Source of the DNA: Mycobacterium sp.
Lineage (GTDB): Bacteria; Actinomycetota; Actinomycetes; Mycobacteriales; Mycobacteriaceae
Direction of reading: 5' to 3'
Length of the DNA stretch: 64,000 bases
NCBI GenBank assembly: GCA_021732005.1
Contig: JAKFVT010000005.1
Span: forward strand, 1-64,000
The notes below the pieces were generated by a model that saw only the letters and a list, made by a program, of their open reading frames with translations, ran no database searches and had not been told where the DNA came from. The position numbers and the translations under genes were made by a program. This document shows, one piece after another, positions 46,216 to 55,109 of the stretch (position 1 is the stretch's first letter; every line of letters begins with the position of its first letter).

Positions 46216-46518
46216 TCAGTGCATGGCGTTGTGGGCGCCGTCTACACAGCCGCGCTGATAGCTGGCGGCATGCTGGGCGGCTTGGCCCGCGCAGTACGCC
46301 GCGATCGACTCCTCGTGGGCCTGGTAGCCGCCCGCGTCGACCCACCGCTGCCCGTCGGCGTAGCCGGCCCAGTAGGCGGTGTCCTTGCGGTCCGAGGTCA
46401 ACATGAAGACCACGCCGAGGATGGCGAACAGCGCGATCACGAGTACGGCCTGAACCCAGCGGTTGCTGAGCCAAGGCCACAGACGGGCGGGTATCCACCG
46501 CGGCTTGGGCCGATCCAC
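46216..46518 (-). CDS. Small membrane protein with Gly-Asp and Cys motifs
   Basis: 100 aa. A basic N-terminus, one membrane helix (WVQAVLVIALFAILGVVFML) and a short outside tail with repeated GYADGQ / GCVDG motifs and two Cys (AAYCAGQ, RGCVDG). No known family. Divergent from the DUF389 gene and convergent with mmpL. Confidence 0.68.
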   Translation of the reverse strand: MDRPKPRWIPARLWPWLSNRWVQAVLVIALFAILGVVFMLTSDRKDTAYWAGYADGQRWVDAGGYQAHEESIAAYCAGQAAQHAASYQRGCVDGAHNAMH

Positions 46519-46559
46519 ACCGAAGATTCTTGCACCCCTGGGGAAGTAGTCTCGCGGTT

Positions 46560-47486
46560 GTGCTGCATCTGCGGGTGATCGCGCCGGTCGACGTTCGTGA
46601 CGACGTATTGGCTGTCCTGCAGCGACAGGTCGGGGTGACGCACCTGGTGGTGCATCGGGGGGCGGCGCTGGACCCGCCGGGCGACGAGATCTCCGCCGAC
46701 ATCGCCCGGGAATGCGCCAACGACGTCATCGACGACCTGAAGGCACTGGACTTGCACCACCACGGCGCCATCACCCTCGACCTGGTGGACACCGTGGTGT
46801 CCACCGCGGCCTACCGCGCCGAGAAGGAGGCCGACGGCGACCCGGGGGACGCGATCGTGTGGGAGGAGCTGTCGGCCCGCACCCGCGAGGAGTCCACGCT
46901 CAACATCACTTTCCTGGTGTTCTTGTGCCTGGCGTGCATGATCGCCGCGGTCGGCGTGGTGACCGACTCTCCCGTCACGGTGGTCGGCGCCATGGTCGTC
47001 GGCCCGGAGTTCGGCCCGCTGGCGGCCCTGGCAGTGGCGCTGGTGCGCCGCAGGCTGGACCTGGCCCGCCGTGCATCACTGGCGCTGCTGGTCGGGTTCC
47101 CGGTCGCCATGGCCGCCACCGCGGCGTTCGTGCTCGGCGGCGAGGCGCTGGGCTGGATCAAGCTGGGAAGCACCCGCCAACTCACCGACGTCGACTTCAT
47201 CTTTCAGGTCGGCCCACTGTCGTTCGTCGTCGCGCTGCTGGCCGGTGCGGCAGGCATGCTGTCGCTGGTGTCGGCCAAGTCCGCGGCTCTGGTCGGGGTG
47301 TTCATCTCGGTGACCACCGTGCCCGCCGCGGGTTTCGCGGTCGTCGCCGCATCGGTCGGAGAATGGGACGTCGCCGTCGAATCGGCGGCGCAACTGGCGA
47401 TCAACCTGGTGGGCATCACCCTGGCCGGCGTTCTGGTGCTGGCGATGCGCCGCCGCCACGAGACGCGCCGCCGCGGTACGGGCTGA
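46560..47486 (+). CDS. DUF389 membrane protein
   Basis: 308 aa. An N-terminal soluble part of about 110 residues (VLHLRVIAPVDVRDDVLAVLQR, ending RAEKEADGDPGDAIVWEEL) is followed by about six membrane segments with the DUF389 signature LACMIAAVGVVTDSPVTVVGAMVVGPEFGPLAAL and ALVGVFISVTTVPAAGFA. The function of the family is unknown. GTG at 46560 is likely; longer starts to 46530 are possible. Confidence 0.88.
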   Translation: MLHLRVIAPVDVRDDVLAVLQRQVGVTHLVVHRGAALDPPGDEISADIARECANDVIDDLKALDLHHHGAITLDLVDTVVSTAAYRAEKEADGDPGDAIVWEELSARTREESTLNITFLVFLCLACMIAAVGVVTDSPVTVVGAMVVGPEFGPLAALAVALVRRRLDLARRASLALLVGFPVAMAATAAFVLGGEALGWIKLGSTRQLTDVDFIFQVGPLSFVVALLAGAAGMLSLVSAKSAALVGVFISVTTVPAAGFAVVAASVGEWDVAVESAAQLAINLVGITLAGVLVLAMRRRHETRRRGTG

Positions 47487-47524
47487 CCGTGGCGGGACCG
47501 TTGACCGACTAGTGTCTAGCGCCT

Positions 47525-48028
47525 GTGGGGTGGATGATCAACATCGCAAGTCTGAAAGACCATGTGTCGCGCCGCGGAATCGCGATGACGGTCTTTGCCG
47601 CCGTGGTCGCAGGTCTCGCGGTTGCAACTCTGCTCCACGTGCCGACCCCTCCCGACGCCAGCCCCGGCGCACCTGAGCCGAGTCGTACCAACGCCCCCTG
47701 GATCGAGCCGGCGAAGGCCCCGGGACCTGCCATCGACACACCGAGTTCTGGTGCGGCCGCGCCGCCGACGGTCCTGCCACCGCCGCCACCGCCGACGCCG
47801 GAACCCGTTCCGACGGTCACACCGCCGCCCGTTCCGAGCCCCACCTACACACCGACTCCGACGTACACCCCGACCCCGACTCAGACAGCGGCTCCGGCGC
47901 AGACGGCGACGGAGGCGACAACCAGCCCGACGGAGACATCCACCACTCCCAGCGAGCAGCCCGCCTTCCCCATCCGGCCCAGCCGGGCGCCCTCGACCCT
48001 GCTACCCAACGGCGGACGGCGTAGCTGA
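47525..48028 (+). CDS. Pro/Thr-rich secreted or membrane-anchored protein
   Basis: 167 aa. A short N-terminal cytosolic part, one membrane helix or signal (AMTVFAAVVAGLAVATLL), then about 120 residues of Pro, Thr, Ala and Ser including poly-Pro and short TYTPTP repeats. No domain. GTG start. Probably a wall-spanning or secreted low-complexity protein of unknown function. Confidence 0.62.
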   Translation: MGWMINIASLKDHVSRRGIAMTVFAAVVAGLAVATLLHVPTPPDASPGAPEPSRTNAPWIEPAKAPGPAIDTPSSGAAAPPTVLPPPPPPTPEPVPTVTPPPVPSPTYTPTPTYTPTPTQTAAPAQTATEATTSPTETSTTPSEQPAFPIRPSRAPSTLLPNGGRRS

Positions 48029-48092
48029 GAAGATCGGGCCCGTCACACCGCGCCATGCGTTTTCGAGGGTCTTGTGATGGGATTAGCGGCCT

Positions 48093-51000
48093 ATGGGCAT
48101 CAAAGTGGCGCTCGAGCACCGCACCACCTACACCTTCGACCGATTGGTGGAGGTGCACCCGCATGTCGTCCGGCTGCGGCCCGCGCCGCACTCGCGCACG
48201 CCCATTGAGGCCTACTCGCTGGAGGTCGAGCCCGCCGACCATTTCATCAACTGGCAGCAGGACGCCTTCGGCAACTTCCTGGCCCGGCTCGTGTTTCCCA
48301 CCCGGACACGGGAACTCACCATCAAGGTCGGGCTGATCGCCGACCTCAAGGTCATCAACCCGTTCGACTTCTTCATCGAGGACTACGCGGAAACCTTCCC
48401 GTTCGTCTACCCCAAGGCGCTCAAAGACGACCTGGAGCCCTACCTGCGGCCGGTCGACGAAGGCGACGAGGGATCGGGGCCGGGGGACCTGGTGGGGTCG
48501 TGGGTGCGGGATTTCGTCGTCGCACCCGGGACCCGGACCATCGACTTCCTGGTGGCGCTGAACCGCGCGGTCAACGGCGACGTCGGATACAGCGTGCGGA
48601 TGGAGGCCGGGGTGCAGACCCCGGATCACACCTTGCGCACCGGGATCGGATCCTGCCGCGACTCCGCGTGGCTTTTGGTGTCGATCCTTCGGGGCCTGGG
48701 TTTGGCCGCCCGGTTCGTGTCGGGCTATCTGGTGCAGCTGACCTCTGACGTCGAGGCGCTCGACGGTCCGTCCGGGCCGGCCGCTGATTTCACCGACCTG
48801 CATGCCTGGACCGAGGTGTACGTTCCCGGCGCAGGCTGGATCGGGCTGGACCCCACCTCCGGTCTGTTCGCCGGGGAGGGTCACATTCCGCTGGCCGCCA
48901 CCCCGCATCCGTCGTCGGCGGCGCCGATCACCGGTACCACCGGGATCGCCGAGGCCACCCTGGATTTCGCGAACATCGTCACCCGCGTGCATGAGGATCC
49001 GCGTGTCACGCTGCCCTACACCGATGCCGCCTGGGCCGCGATCAACCAGCTCGGCGCCCGCATCGACGAGCGACTGGCCGATGCCGATGTGCGGCTGACC
49101 GTCGGCGGCGAGCCGACCTTCGTCTCCGTGGACAACCAGCTCGACGAGGAGTGGATCACCGCCGCCGACGGCCCGCACAAACGGGAGCGCGCCTCGGTGC
49201 TGGCCGCGCGACTGAAGGCGGTGTGGGCGCCGAGTGGTCTGGTGCAGCGCAGCCAGGGCAAGTGGTATCCGGGAGAACCGTTGCCGCGCTGGCAGATCGG
49301 AATTCACTGGCGCCGCGACGGCGAGCCCCTGTGGGCCGACGCCACGCTACTGGCCGACCCCTGGGGCGCCGAGAGCGGCGACGTCAATTCCGAAGCGGCA
49401 CAACAGATCCTGTCAGCGATTGCCGACGGTCTCGGGCTGCCGGCCAGCCAGGTGCGCGGGGCGTTCGAGGACCCGCTGAGCCGGCTGGCGCACGCGGCGC
49501 GCCTGCCCGCCGGCGACCCCGTCGAAGCCGGCGACGATCTGGAGACCGACACCGCGGCCGCGCGGGCGGCGCTGCTGGCCCGCCTGGAAGAACCGGTCAC
49601 CGAACCGGCCGCCTACGTGCTGCCGTTGCACCGCCGCGAGGACGATGCCGGCTGGGCCAGTGCCGACTGGCGGCTGCGCCGGGGCCGGGTGGTGCTGCTC
49701 GAGGGTGAATCGCCGGCCGGTCTGCGACTGCCGCTGGACTCGATCAGCTGGGAGCCGCCACGCCCGTCGGCGCCCGCCGACCCGATCGCCGGCGGCGCCC
49801 GCGCGTTGCCGGTCGATCCCGGAACCGCTGACGCCGCCGTGGAGGATTCGCCCACCGCGCCCACCACCGCGATGGTGGCCGAGGTTCGCGACGGTGTGCT
49901 GTACATCTTCATCCCGCCCACCGAGGAGCTGGAACACTTCGTCGACCTGATCGGCCGGGTGGAGGCGGCCGCCGCGAAGATCGCCTGCGCGGTGGTCATC
50001 GAGGGCTACGGGCCGCCGCCCGACGCGCGGCTGCAATCCATGTCCATCACGCCGGATCCCGGTGTCATCGAGGTCAACGTCACGCCCGCCGCAAGCTTCG
50101 CCGAGCAGCGCGACCAGTTGCGCACCCTCTACGACGAGGCCAGGCTGGCCCGGCTGTCGACCGAGTCGTTCGACGTCGACGGGACACACGGCGGCACCGG
50201 CGGCGGCAACCACATCACCTTGGGCGGCATCACCCCGGCCGACTCGCCGCTGCTGCGCAGACCCGACCTGCTGGTGTCGTTGTTGACCTATTGGCAGCGC
50301 CACCCGGCGCTGTCGTATCTGTTCGCCGGCCGGTTCATCGGAACCACGTCGCAGGCGCCCCGCGTCGACGAGGGCCGCTCCGAAGCCCTCTACGAACTCG
50401 AGATCGCCTTCGCTGAGATCGCCAGACTGACCGCGGAGGACGCCGCTCCGCCCGATGGTCGCTCCGCAAGCGTCCCTCCCGATCATGGTCGCTCCGCAAG
50501 CGTCCCTCCGTGGATCGCCGACCGCGCGCTGCGCCACCTGCTCACCGACATCACCGGCAACACCCACCGCGCCGAGTTCTGCATCGACAAGCTGTACAGC
50601 CCCGACAGTCCCCGCGGCCGGCTGGGCCTGCTGGAGCTGCGCGGCTTCGAGATGCCACCGCACTTCCAGATGGCGATGGTGCAGTCGCTGCTGGTGCGCG
50701 CGCTGGTCGCGAGGTTCTGGGACCAGCCGCTGCGGGCGCCGCTGATCCGGCACGGGCTCAACTTGCACGGGCGATACCTGTTGCCGCACTTCATCATTCA
50801 CGATATCGCCGATGTCTGTGCCGACCTGCGCGCACACAACGTCAACTTCGACACCAGCTGGCTGGACCCGTTCACCGAGTTCCGCTTCCCACGGGTGGGC
50901 ACCGCGGTGTTCGACCACGTCGAGATCGAGTTGCGCGGCGCCATCGAACCGTGGAACACCCTCGGCGAGGAATCCACCGGCACCGGCACCGCGCGCTACG

Positions 51001-51464
51001 TCGACTCGTCGGTGGAGCGCATCCAGGTCCGCACCATCGGCGCCGACCGGCAGCGTCACATCCTCACCTGTAACGGCTACCCGATCCCGATGCTGGCCAC
51101 CGACAACCCCGACGTCCTGGTCGGCGGCGTCCGCTACCGGGCCTGGCAGCCGCCGAGCGCGCTGCACCCGACCATCACCGTCGACGGCCCGCTGCGGTTC
51201 GAACTGGTCGACACGGCCACCGGGACGTCCCGCGGGGGCTGCACCTATCACGTCTCCCACCCCGGTGGCCGGGCGTACGACACCCCGCCGGTCAACGCCG
51301 TGGAGGCCGAATCGCGCCGCGGACGGCGTTTCGAGGCCACCGGGTTCACCCCCGGCAAGGTCGATGTCGGCGACATCCGGGAGAAATTGGCCAGGCAATC
51401 CACGGACGTCGGTGCGCCGGGGATCCTCGACCTGCGACGGGCCCGCACAGTGCTGCAGAACTGA
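48093..51464 (+). CDS. Transglutaminase-DUF2126 protein (Rv2566-like)
   Basis: 1123 aa. A bacterial transglutaminase-type N-terminal beta domain (about 1-80) precedes a papain-like transglutaminase core with the Cys in GIGSCRDSAWLLVSILRGLGLAARFVSGYL (about residue 188), His in DLHAWTEVYVPGAGW and Asp in GLDPTSG. The remaining roughly 800 residues are the DUF2126 domain (VGGEPTFVSVDNQLDEEW onward). DUF2126 is found fused or beside ATP-grasp/alpha-E proteins in operons predicted to make or modify peptides. Two tandem copies of GRSASVPP (residues about 789-805) interrupt the DUF2126 part. Four-gene operon with the next three genes. Confidence 0.92.
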   Translation: MGIKVALEHRTTYTFDRLVEVHPHVVRLRPAPHSRTPIEAYSLEVEPADHFINWQQDAFGNFLARLVFPTRTRELTIKVGLIADLKVINPFDFFIEDYAETFPFVYPKALKDDLEPYLRPVDEGDEGSGPGDLVGSWVRDFVVAPGTRTIDFLVALNRAVNGDVGYSVRMEAGVQTPDHTLRTGIGSCRDSAWLLVSILRGLGLAARFVSGYLVQLTSDVEALDGPSGPAADFTDLHAWTEVYVPGAGWIGLDPTSGLFAGEGHIPLAATPHPSSAAPITGTTGIAEATLDFANIVTRVHEDPRVTLPYTDAAWAAINQLGARIDERLADADVRLTVGGEPTFVSVDNQLDEEWITAADGPHKRERASVLAARLKAVWAPSGLVQRSQGKWYPGEPLPRWQIGIHWRRDGEPLWADATLLADPWGAESGDVNSEAAQQILSAIADGLGLPASQVRGAFEDPLSRLAHAARLPAGDPVEAGDDLETDTAAARAALLARLEEPVTEPAAYVLPLHRREDDAGWASADWRLRRGRVVLLEGESPAGLRLPLDSISWEPPRPSAPADPIAGGARALPVDPGTADAAVEDSPTAPTTAMVAEVRDGVLYIFIPPTEELEHFVDLIGRVEAAAAKIACAVVIEGYGPPPDARLQSMSITPDPGVIEVNVTPAASFAEQRDQLRTLYDEARLARLSTESFDVDGTHGGTGGGNHITLGGITPADSPLLRRPDLLVSLLTYWQRHPALSYLFAGRFIGTTSQAPRVDEGRSEALYELEIAFAEIARLTAEDAAPPDGRSASVPPDHGRSASVPPWIADRALRHLLTDITGNTHRAEFCIDKLYSPDSPRGRLGLLELRGFEMPPHFQMAMVQSLLVRALVARFWDQPLRAPLIRHGLNLHGRYLLPHFIIHDIADVCADLRAHNVNFDTSWLDPFTEFRFPRVGTAVFDHVEIELRGAIEPWNTLGEESTGTGTARYVDSSVERIQVRTIGADRQRHILTCNGYPIPMLATDNPDVLVGGVRYRAWQPPSALHPTITVDGPLRFELVDTATGTSRGGCTYHVSHPGGRAYDTPPVNAVEAESRRGRRFEATGFTPGKVDVGDIREKLARQSTDVGAPGILDLRRARTVLQN
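50455..50509 (+). repeat. In-frame 30-bp tandem repeat inside the Rv2566-like gene
   Basis: The 25-base unit beginning ATGGTCGCTCCGCAAGCG occurs at 50455-50479 and 50485-50509, period 30 bp, so frame is kept. Each contains the small palindrome CGCT-CCGCA-AGCG. It encodes GRSASVPP twice. Similar GTCGCTCCGC strings occur in the urtA-urtB gap and near 27211, suggesting a short dispersed element that has entered a coding gene. Confidence 0.7.
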
Positions 51465-51537
51465 TGGGGATCACCGACCCGAATATGCTCGGGGCGGGCC
51501 ATGCGTGTGCAGGTGTCTGGAATCAGGAGGTGGGCCG

Positions 51538-54189
51538 TTGTCGCTGTCCGCTGCCGGTTCTGGATTGAGCCGCTCAAGTCATGACCCGGACCGTCTGCTC
51601 GCCGGGTACCGCGCCGCGCGCGCCCAGGACGCCCTGTTCGACGTGCACGGCGGCGGGGCGGGTGCCTTCGGCGACACCGGGTACGACGAGTTCGTCGACG
51701 CCACCGGGACCATCCGGCCGTCCTGGCAGGAACTCGGTGATCTCATCGGCGAGCGCGGCCGGGCCGGGCTGGAACGGCTGCGCGGCGTGGTGCGTGGGTT
51801 GGTCGACAACGACGGCATCACCTACATCGAGGTCGACGACTCGGGAGCCGCCCCGGGCGAGGGCATCTCGACGCCGGGCACCTGGCATCTCGACGCGATA
51901 CCGCTGGTGGTGTCGGCCGCTGACTGGGAGACGCTGGAAGCCGGTGTGCTGCAACGGTCCCGGCTGCTCGACGCGGTCCTGACCGACCTGTACAGCGAGC
52001 GTCGGGCGATCACCACCGGGATCCTGCCGCCGCAGTTGCTGTTCGGGCATCCCGGGTACATTCGGGCCGCCCGCGGCATCGAGAACCCCGGGCGCCATCA
52101 ACTGTTCATGCTCGGCTGCGACGTCAGCCGGGCCGCGGACGGCCGGTTCGTGGTCAACGCCGACTGGGCGCAGGCGCCGTCGGGGGCCGGGTACGCACTG
52201 GCCGATCGCCGGGTGGTCGCCCACGCCGTGCCCGACGTCTACGAGCGAATCGGTCCGCGCCCGGCCTCGCCGTTCGCCCAGGCGCTGCGGCTGGCGCTCA
52301 TCGAGGCCGCGCCCGAGGCAGCCGAAGATCCGGTGGTGGTGGTGCTCAGTCCCGGCATCCACTCCGAGACCGCGTTCGACCAGGCCTACCTGGCGTCGGT
52401 GCTGGGCTTTCCGCTGGTGGAGAGCGCAGACCTGGTGGTGCGCGACGGAAAGCTGTTGATGCGGTCGCTGGGCACCCTGAAGCGGGTGGACGTGGTGCTG
52501 CGCCGGGTCGACGCCGACTACGCCGACCCGCTGGATCTGCGACCCGATTCCCGGCTCGGCGTGGTCGGCCTGGTCGAGGTGCAGCGGCGGGGTGCGGTGA
52601 CGGTGGTGAACACCCTCGGCGCCGGGATTCTGGAAAGCCCTGGGCTGCAGCGCTTCCTGCCGCAACTGGCGGAGCGGTTGCTGGGGGAGAAGCCGCTGCT
52701 GGACACCCCGCAGCTGTACTGGGGCGGATTCGACCGGGAGCGCGCACATCTGGTGGCGCGGCTGAACACTCTGCTGATCAAGTCGACGGTCGGCGGCGAG
52801 ACGATCGTGGGGCCTGCGCTGTCGACGGAGCAGCGCCACGAGCTGACCGCGCGCATCGAGGCTCACCCCTGGCAGTGGGTGGGCCAGGAGCTGCCGCAGT
52901 TCTCCTCCGCGCCCACCGACCGCTATCCGGGCGGGGTGTCGGCGGCCAGCGTCGGCATGCGTTTGTTCACGGTGTCTCAGCGTGGCGGTTATGCGCCGAT
53001 GATCGGTGGTCTCGGTTACGTGCTGGCGCCCGGCAACTCCGCCTATGTGCTGAAAACCATTGCCGCCAAAGACGTCTGGATCCGGCCGCCGACGCGAGCC
53101 AAGGCCGATACGTTGACCGTGCCGCCGGTGGAGCTGCCCAGCGGCACCCGCTCGATCAGCTCGCCGCGCGTGTTGTCGGATCTGTTCTGGATGGGCCGCT
53201 ACGGCGAGCGCGCCGAGAACCTGGCCCGGCTGCTGATCGTCACCCGCGAGCGGTACCACGAATATCGCTACCGCCAGGACATGGACGGCAGCGAATGTGT
53301 GCCGGTCCTGTTGCACGCCCTGGGCGTGGTCACCGGCACCGAGACCGACGCCGCGGGCACCTACGCCGAGGCGGTGTCCGCCGCTCAGCGCACCCTCTGG
53401 TCGTTGACCGTCGACCGGCAGCGCCCCGGGTCGCTGGCCCACTCCGTCGAACGGCTCGGGCTGGCCGCCCGCTCGGTGCGCGACCAGATGTCCAATGACA
53501 CCTGGATGGTGCTCGGCGCCGTCGAGCGGGCGCTGGCCGAGCAGGCCGGCTCGCCGCGCGGGGTGCGGATCGACGACACCCAGCTCGCGCTCGCCCAACA
53601 ACAGACGTTGGCCGGCATGCTGGCGCTGTCGGGGGTGGCCGCCGAGTCGATGGTGCGTGACGCCGGCTGGACCTTGATGGACATCGGCAAGCGCATCGAA
53701 CGCGGGCTCGCGCTGTCGGCGCTACTGCGTGCCACGCTGACCACCGTGCGCAGCCCGGACGCCGAACAGACCATCACCGAATCCGCACTGGTGGTGTGTG
53801 AATCGTCGGTCATCTACCGTAGACGCAACCTGGGCCGGGTCAGCGTGGCCGCGGTCGCGGACCTGGTGTTGTTCGACCCGGAGAACCCCAGATCCCTTGT
53901 CTACCAACTGGAACGGCTACGCTCGAATCTGCGGTTGCTGCCGGGCTCGTCGGGCTCGTCGCGCCCCGAGCGACTGGTCGACGAGATCAGCACGCGGCTG
54001 CGCCGGCTGGACCCCGCCGAACTCGAGCATGTCGACGACGACGGCCGCCGAAGCGAGCTCGACGGGCTGCTGAGCGGAATGCACACCGCGCTACGCGATC
54101 TGTCCGACGTCATCACGCGCACTCAGTTGTCGCTGCCCGGTGGGATGCAGCCGCTGTGGGGACCCGATCAACTGCGGGTGATGCCATGA
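51538..54189 (+). CDS. Circularly permuted ATP-grasp/alpha-E protein (Rv2567-like)
   Basis: 883 aa. The N-terminal half is a circularly permuted ATP-grasp domain (CP_ATPgrasp type: VLTDLYSERRAITTGILPPQLLFGHPGYIRAARG, then VVNTLGAGILESPGLQRFLPQLAERLLGEKPLLD). The C-terminal half is the alpha-E helical domain (SSPRVLSDLFWMGRYGERAENLARLLIVTRERYHEY, DIGKRIERGLALSALL, RRNLGRVSVAAVADLVLFDPENPRSL). ATP-grasp enzymes form peptide-like bonds; this family is linked by neighbourhood to transglutaminase and peptidase genes. TTG start with AGGAGG 7 bases upstream gives the length usual for mycobacterial homologues. The stop overlaps the next ATG (ATGA). Confidence 0.93.
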   Translation: MSLSAAGSGLSRSSHDPDRLLAGYRAARAQDALFDVHGGGAGAFGDTGYDEFVDATGTIRPSWQELGDLIGERGRAGLERLRGVVRGLVDNDGITYIEVDDSGAAPGEGISTPGTWHLDAIPLVVSAADWETLEAGVLQRSRLLDAVLTDLYSERRAITTGILPPQLLFGHPGYIRAARGIENPGRHQLFMLGCDVSRAADGRFVVNADWAQAPSGAGYALADRRVVAHAVPDVYERIGPRPASPFAQALRLALIEAAPEAAEDPVVVVLSPGIHSETAFDQAYLASVLGFPLVESADLVVRDGKLLMRSLGTLKRVDVVLRRVDADYADPLDLRPDSRLGVVGLVEVQRRGAVTVVNTLGAGILESPGLQRFLPQLAERLLGEKPLLDTPQLYWGGFDRERAHLVARLNTLLIKSTVGGETIVGPALSTEQRHELTARIEAHPWQWVGQELPQFSSAPTDRYPGGVSAASVGMRLFTVSQRGGYAPMIGGLGYVLAPGNSAYVLKTIAAKDVWIRPPTRAKADTLTVPPVELPSGTRSISSPRVLSDLFWMGRYGERAENLARLLIVTRERYHEYRYRQDMDGSECVPVLLHALGVVTGTETDAAGTYAEAVSAAQRTLWSLTVDRQRPGSLAHSVERLGLAARSVRDQMSNDTWMVLGAVERALAEQAGSPRGVRIDDTQLALAQQQTLAGMLALSGVAAESMVRDAGWTLMDIGKRIERGLALSALLRATLTTVRSPDAEQTITESALVVCESSVIYRRRNLGRVSVAAVADLVLFDPENPRSLVYQLERLRSNLRLLPGSSGSSRPERLVDEISTRLRRLDPAELEHVDDDGRRSELDGLLSGMHTALRDLSDVITRTQLSLPGGMQPLWGPDQLRVMP

Positions 54190-55109
54190 CGGCGGGGGAG
54201 AGCGCAGCGCGCACGTACCGGATCACGCATCGCACCGCGTACGGCTATTCCGATGTGGTGACCAGTTCCTACGGCCGCGGTCATCTCACCCCGCGCGACA
54301 CCACCGGACAGCGGTGTCTGGCCTACGAACTCGACATCGATCCGGTACCCGCCGACCGGTCCACCAGCCTGGACGTCTACGGCAACATCAGCTCCTACTT
54401 CCATGTCACCGAGCATCACCGGGCGCTGACGGTGACCAGTCGCTCCGTCGTCGAGGTCGACCCGCCCGCGGCCGAGCGTTATCAGGCCGGCTGGGCGCTG
54501 GCGCCGTGGGAAGCCGTCCGGCCGGTTGGCCACAACGGTGCGCTGGCATCCGAGTTCAGCCTGGACCTGCGCCCGCCGGAGATCACCGACGAAGTGCGGG
54601 AGTACGCCGCGCCGAGTTTCGAGCCCGGTCGTCCGCTGGTCGAGGTGCTGCGAGATCTCAACTCACGAATATTCTCTGACTTCACCTATAAGTCGGGATC
54701 CACGACGGTGTCGACCCAGGTGAGTCAGGTTTTGCTGGCGCGAGAAGGGGTATGCCAGGACTTCGCCCGGCTGGCCATCGCCTGCCTGCGCGCCAACGGA
54801 TTGGCGGCGAGTTATGTGTCGGGCTACCTTGCCACCGACCCGCCGCCCGGAAAGGAACGGATGTACGGCGTGGACGCCACCCATGCCTGGGCCGCGGTGT
54901 GGACACCGCAAAATGATTGGCTCGGGCTCGATCCCACCAACGATCAGCTGGTCGATGAGCGCTACATCACCGTCGGCTGGGGGCGGGACTATGCCGACAT
55001 CCCGCCGCTCCGCGGCATCATCTACACCGACTCCGAACGCAGCGTGATCGACGTCTCTGTGGACGTCGCACCCTGCCCACCGTTCCAGGGGGGTCTCGCG
55101 CATGCGTGA
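54186..55109 (+). CDS. Transglutaminase-like cysteine peptidase (Rv2569c-like)
   Basis: 307 aa. The bacterial transglutaminase N-terminal domain (TYRITHRTAYGYSDVVTSSYGRGHLTPRD) and the core with Cys in GVCQDFARLAIACLRANGLAASYVSGYL (about residue 189), His in DATHAWAAVW (about 231) and Asp in GLDPTND (about 248). No signal peptide, so cytosolic. It may be a peptidase rather than a cross-linker. 4-base overlap with the gene before and 8-base overlap with the metallopeptidase after. Confidence 0.93.
   Translation: MTAGESAARTYRITHRTAYGYSDVVTSSYGRGHLTPRDTTGQRCLAYELDIDPVPADRSTSLDVYGNISSYFHVTEHHRALTVTSRSVVEVDPPAAERYQAGWALAPWEAVRPVGHNGALASEFSLDLRPPEITDEVREYAAPSFEPGRPLVEVLRDLNSRIFSDFTYKSGSTTVSTQVSQVLLAREGVCQDFARLAIACLRANGLAASYVSGYLATDPPPGKERMYGVDATHAWAAVWTPQNDWLGLDPTNDQLVDERYITVGWGRDYADIPPLRGIIYTDSERSVIDVSVDVAPCPPFQGGLAHA

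Noticed and set aside
49413..51398. 661-codon minus-strand frame inside the Rv2566-like gene
   Set aside because: Antisense shadow of a strongly conserved gene, no recognisable domain.
51574..53601. 675-codon open frame on the minus strand inside the ATP-grasp gene
   Set aside because: Lies fully antisense to a conserved gene; composition (Arg, Gly, His, Gln rich) is typical of GC-rich shadow frames and shows no domain.
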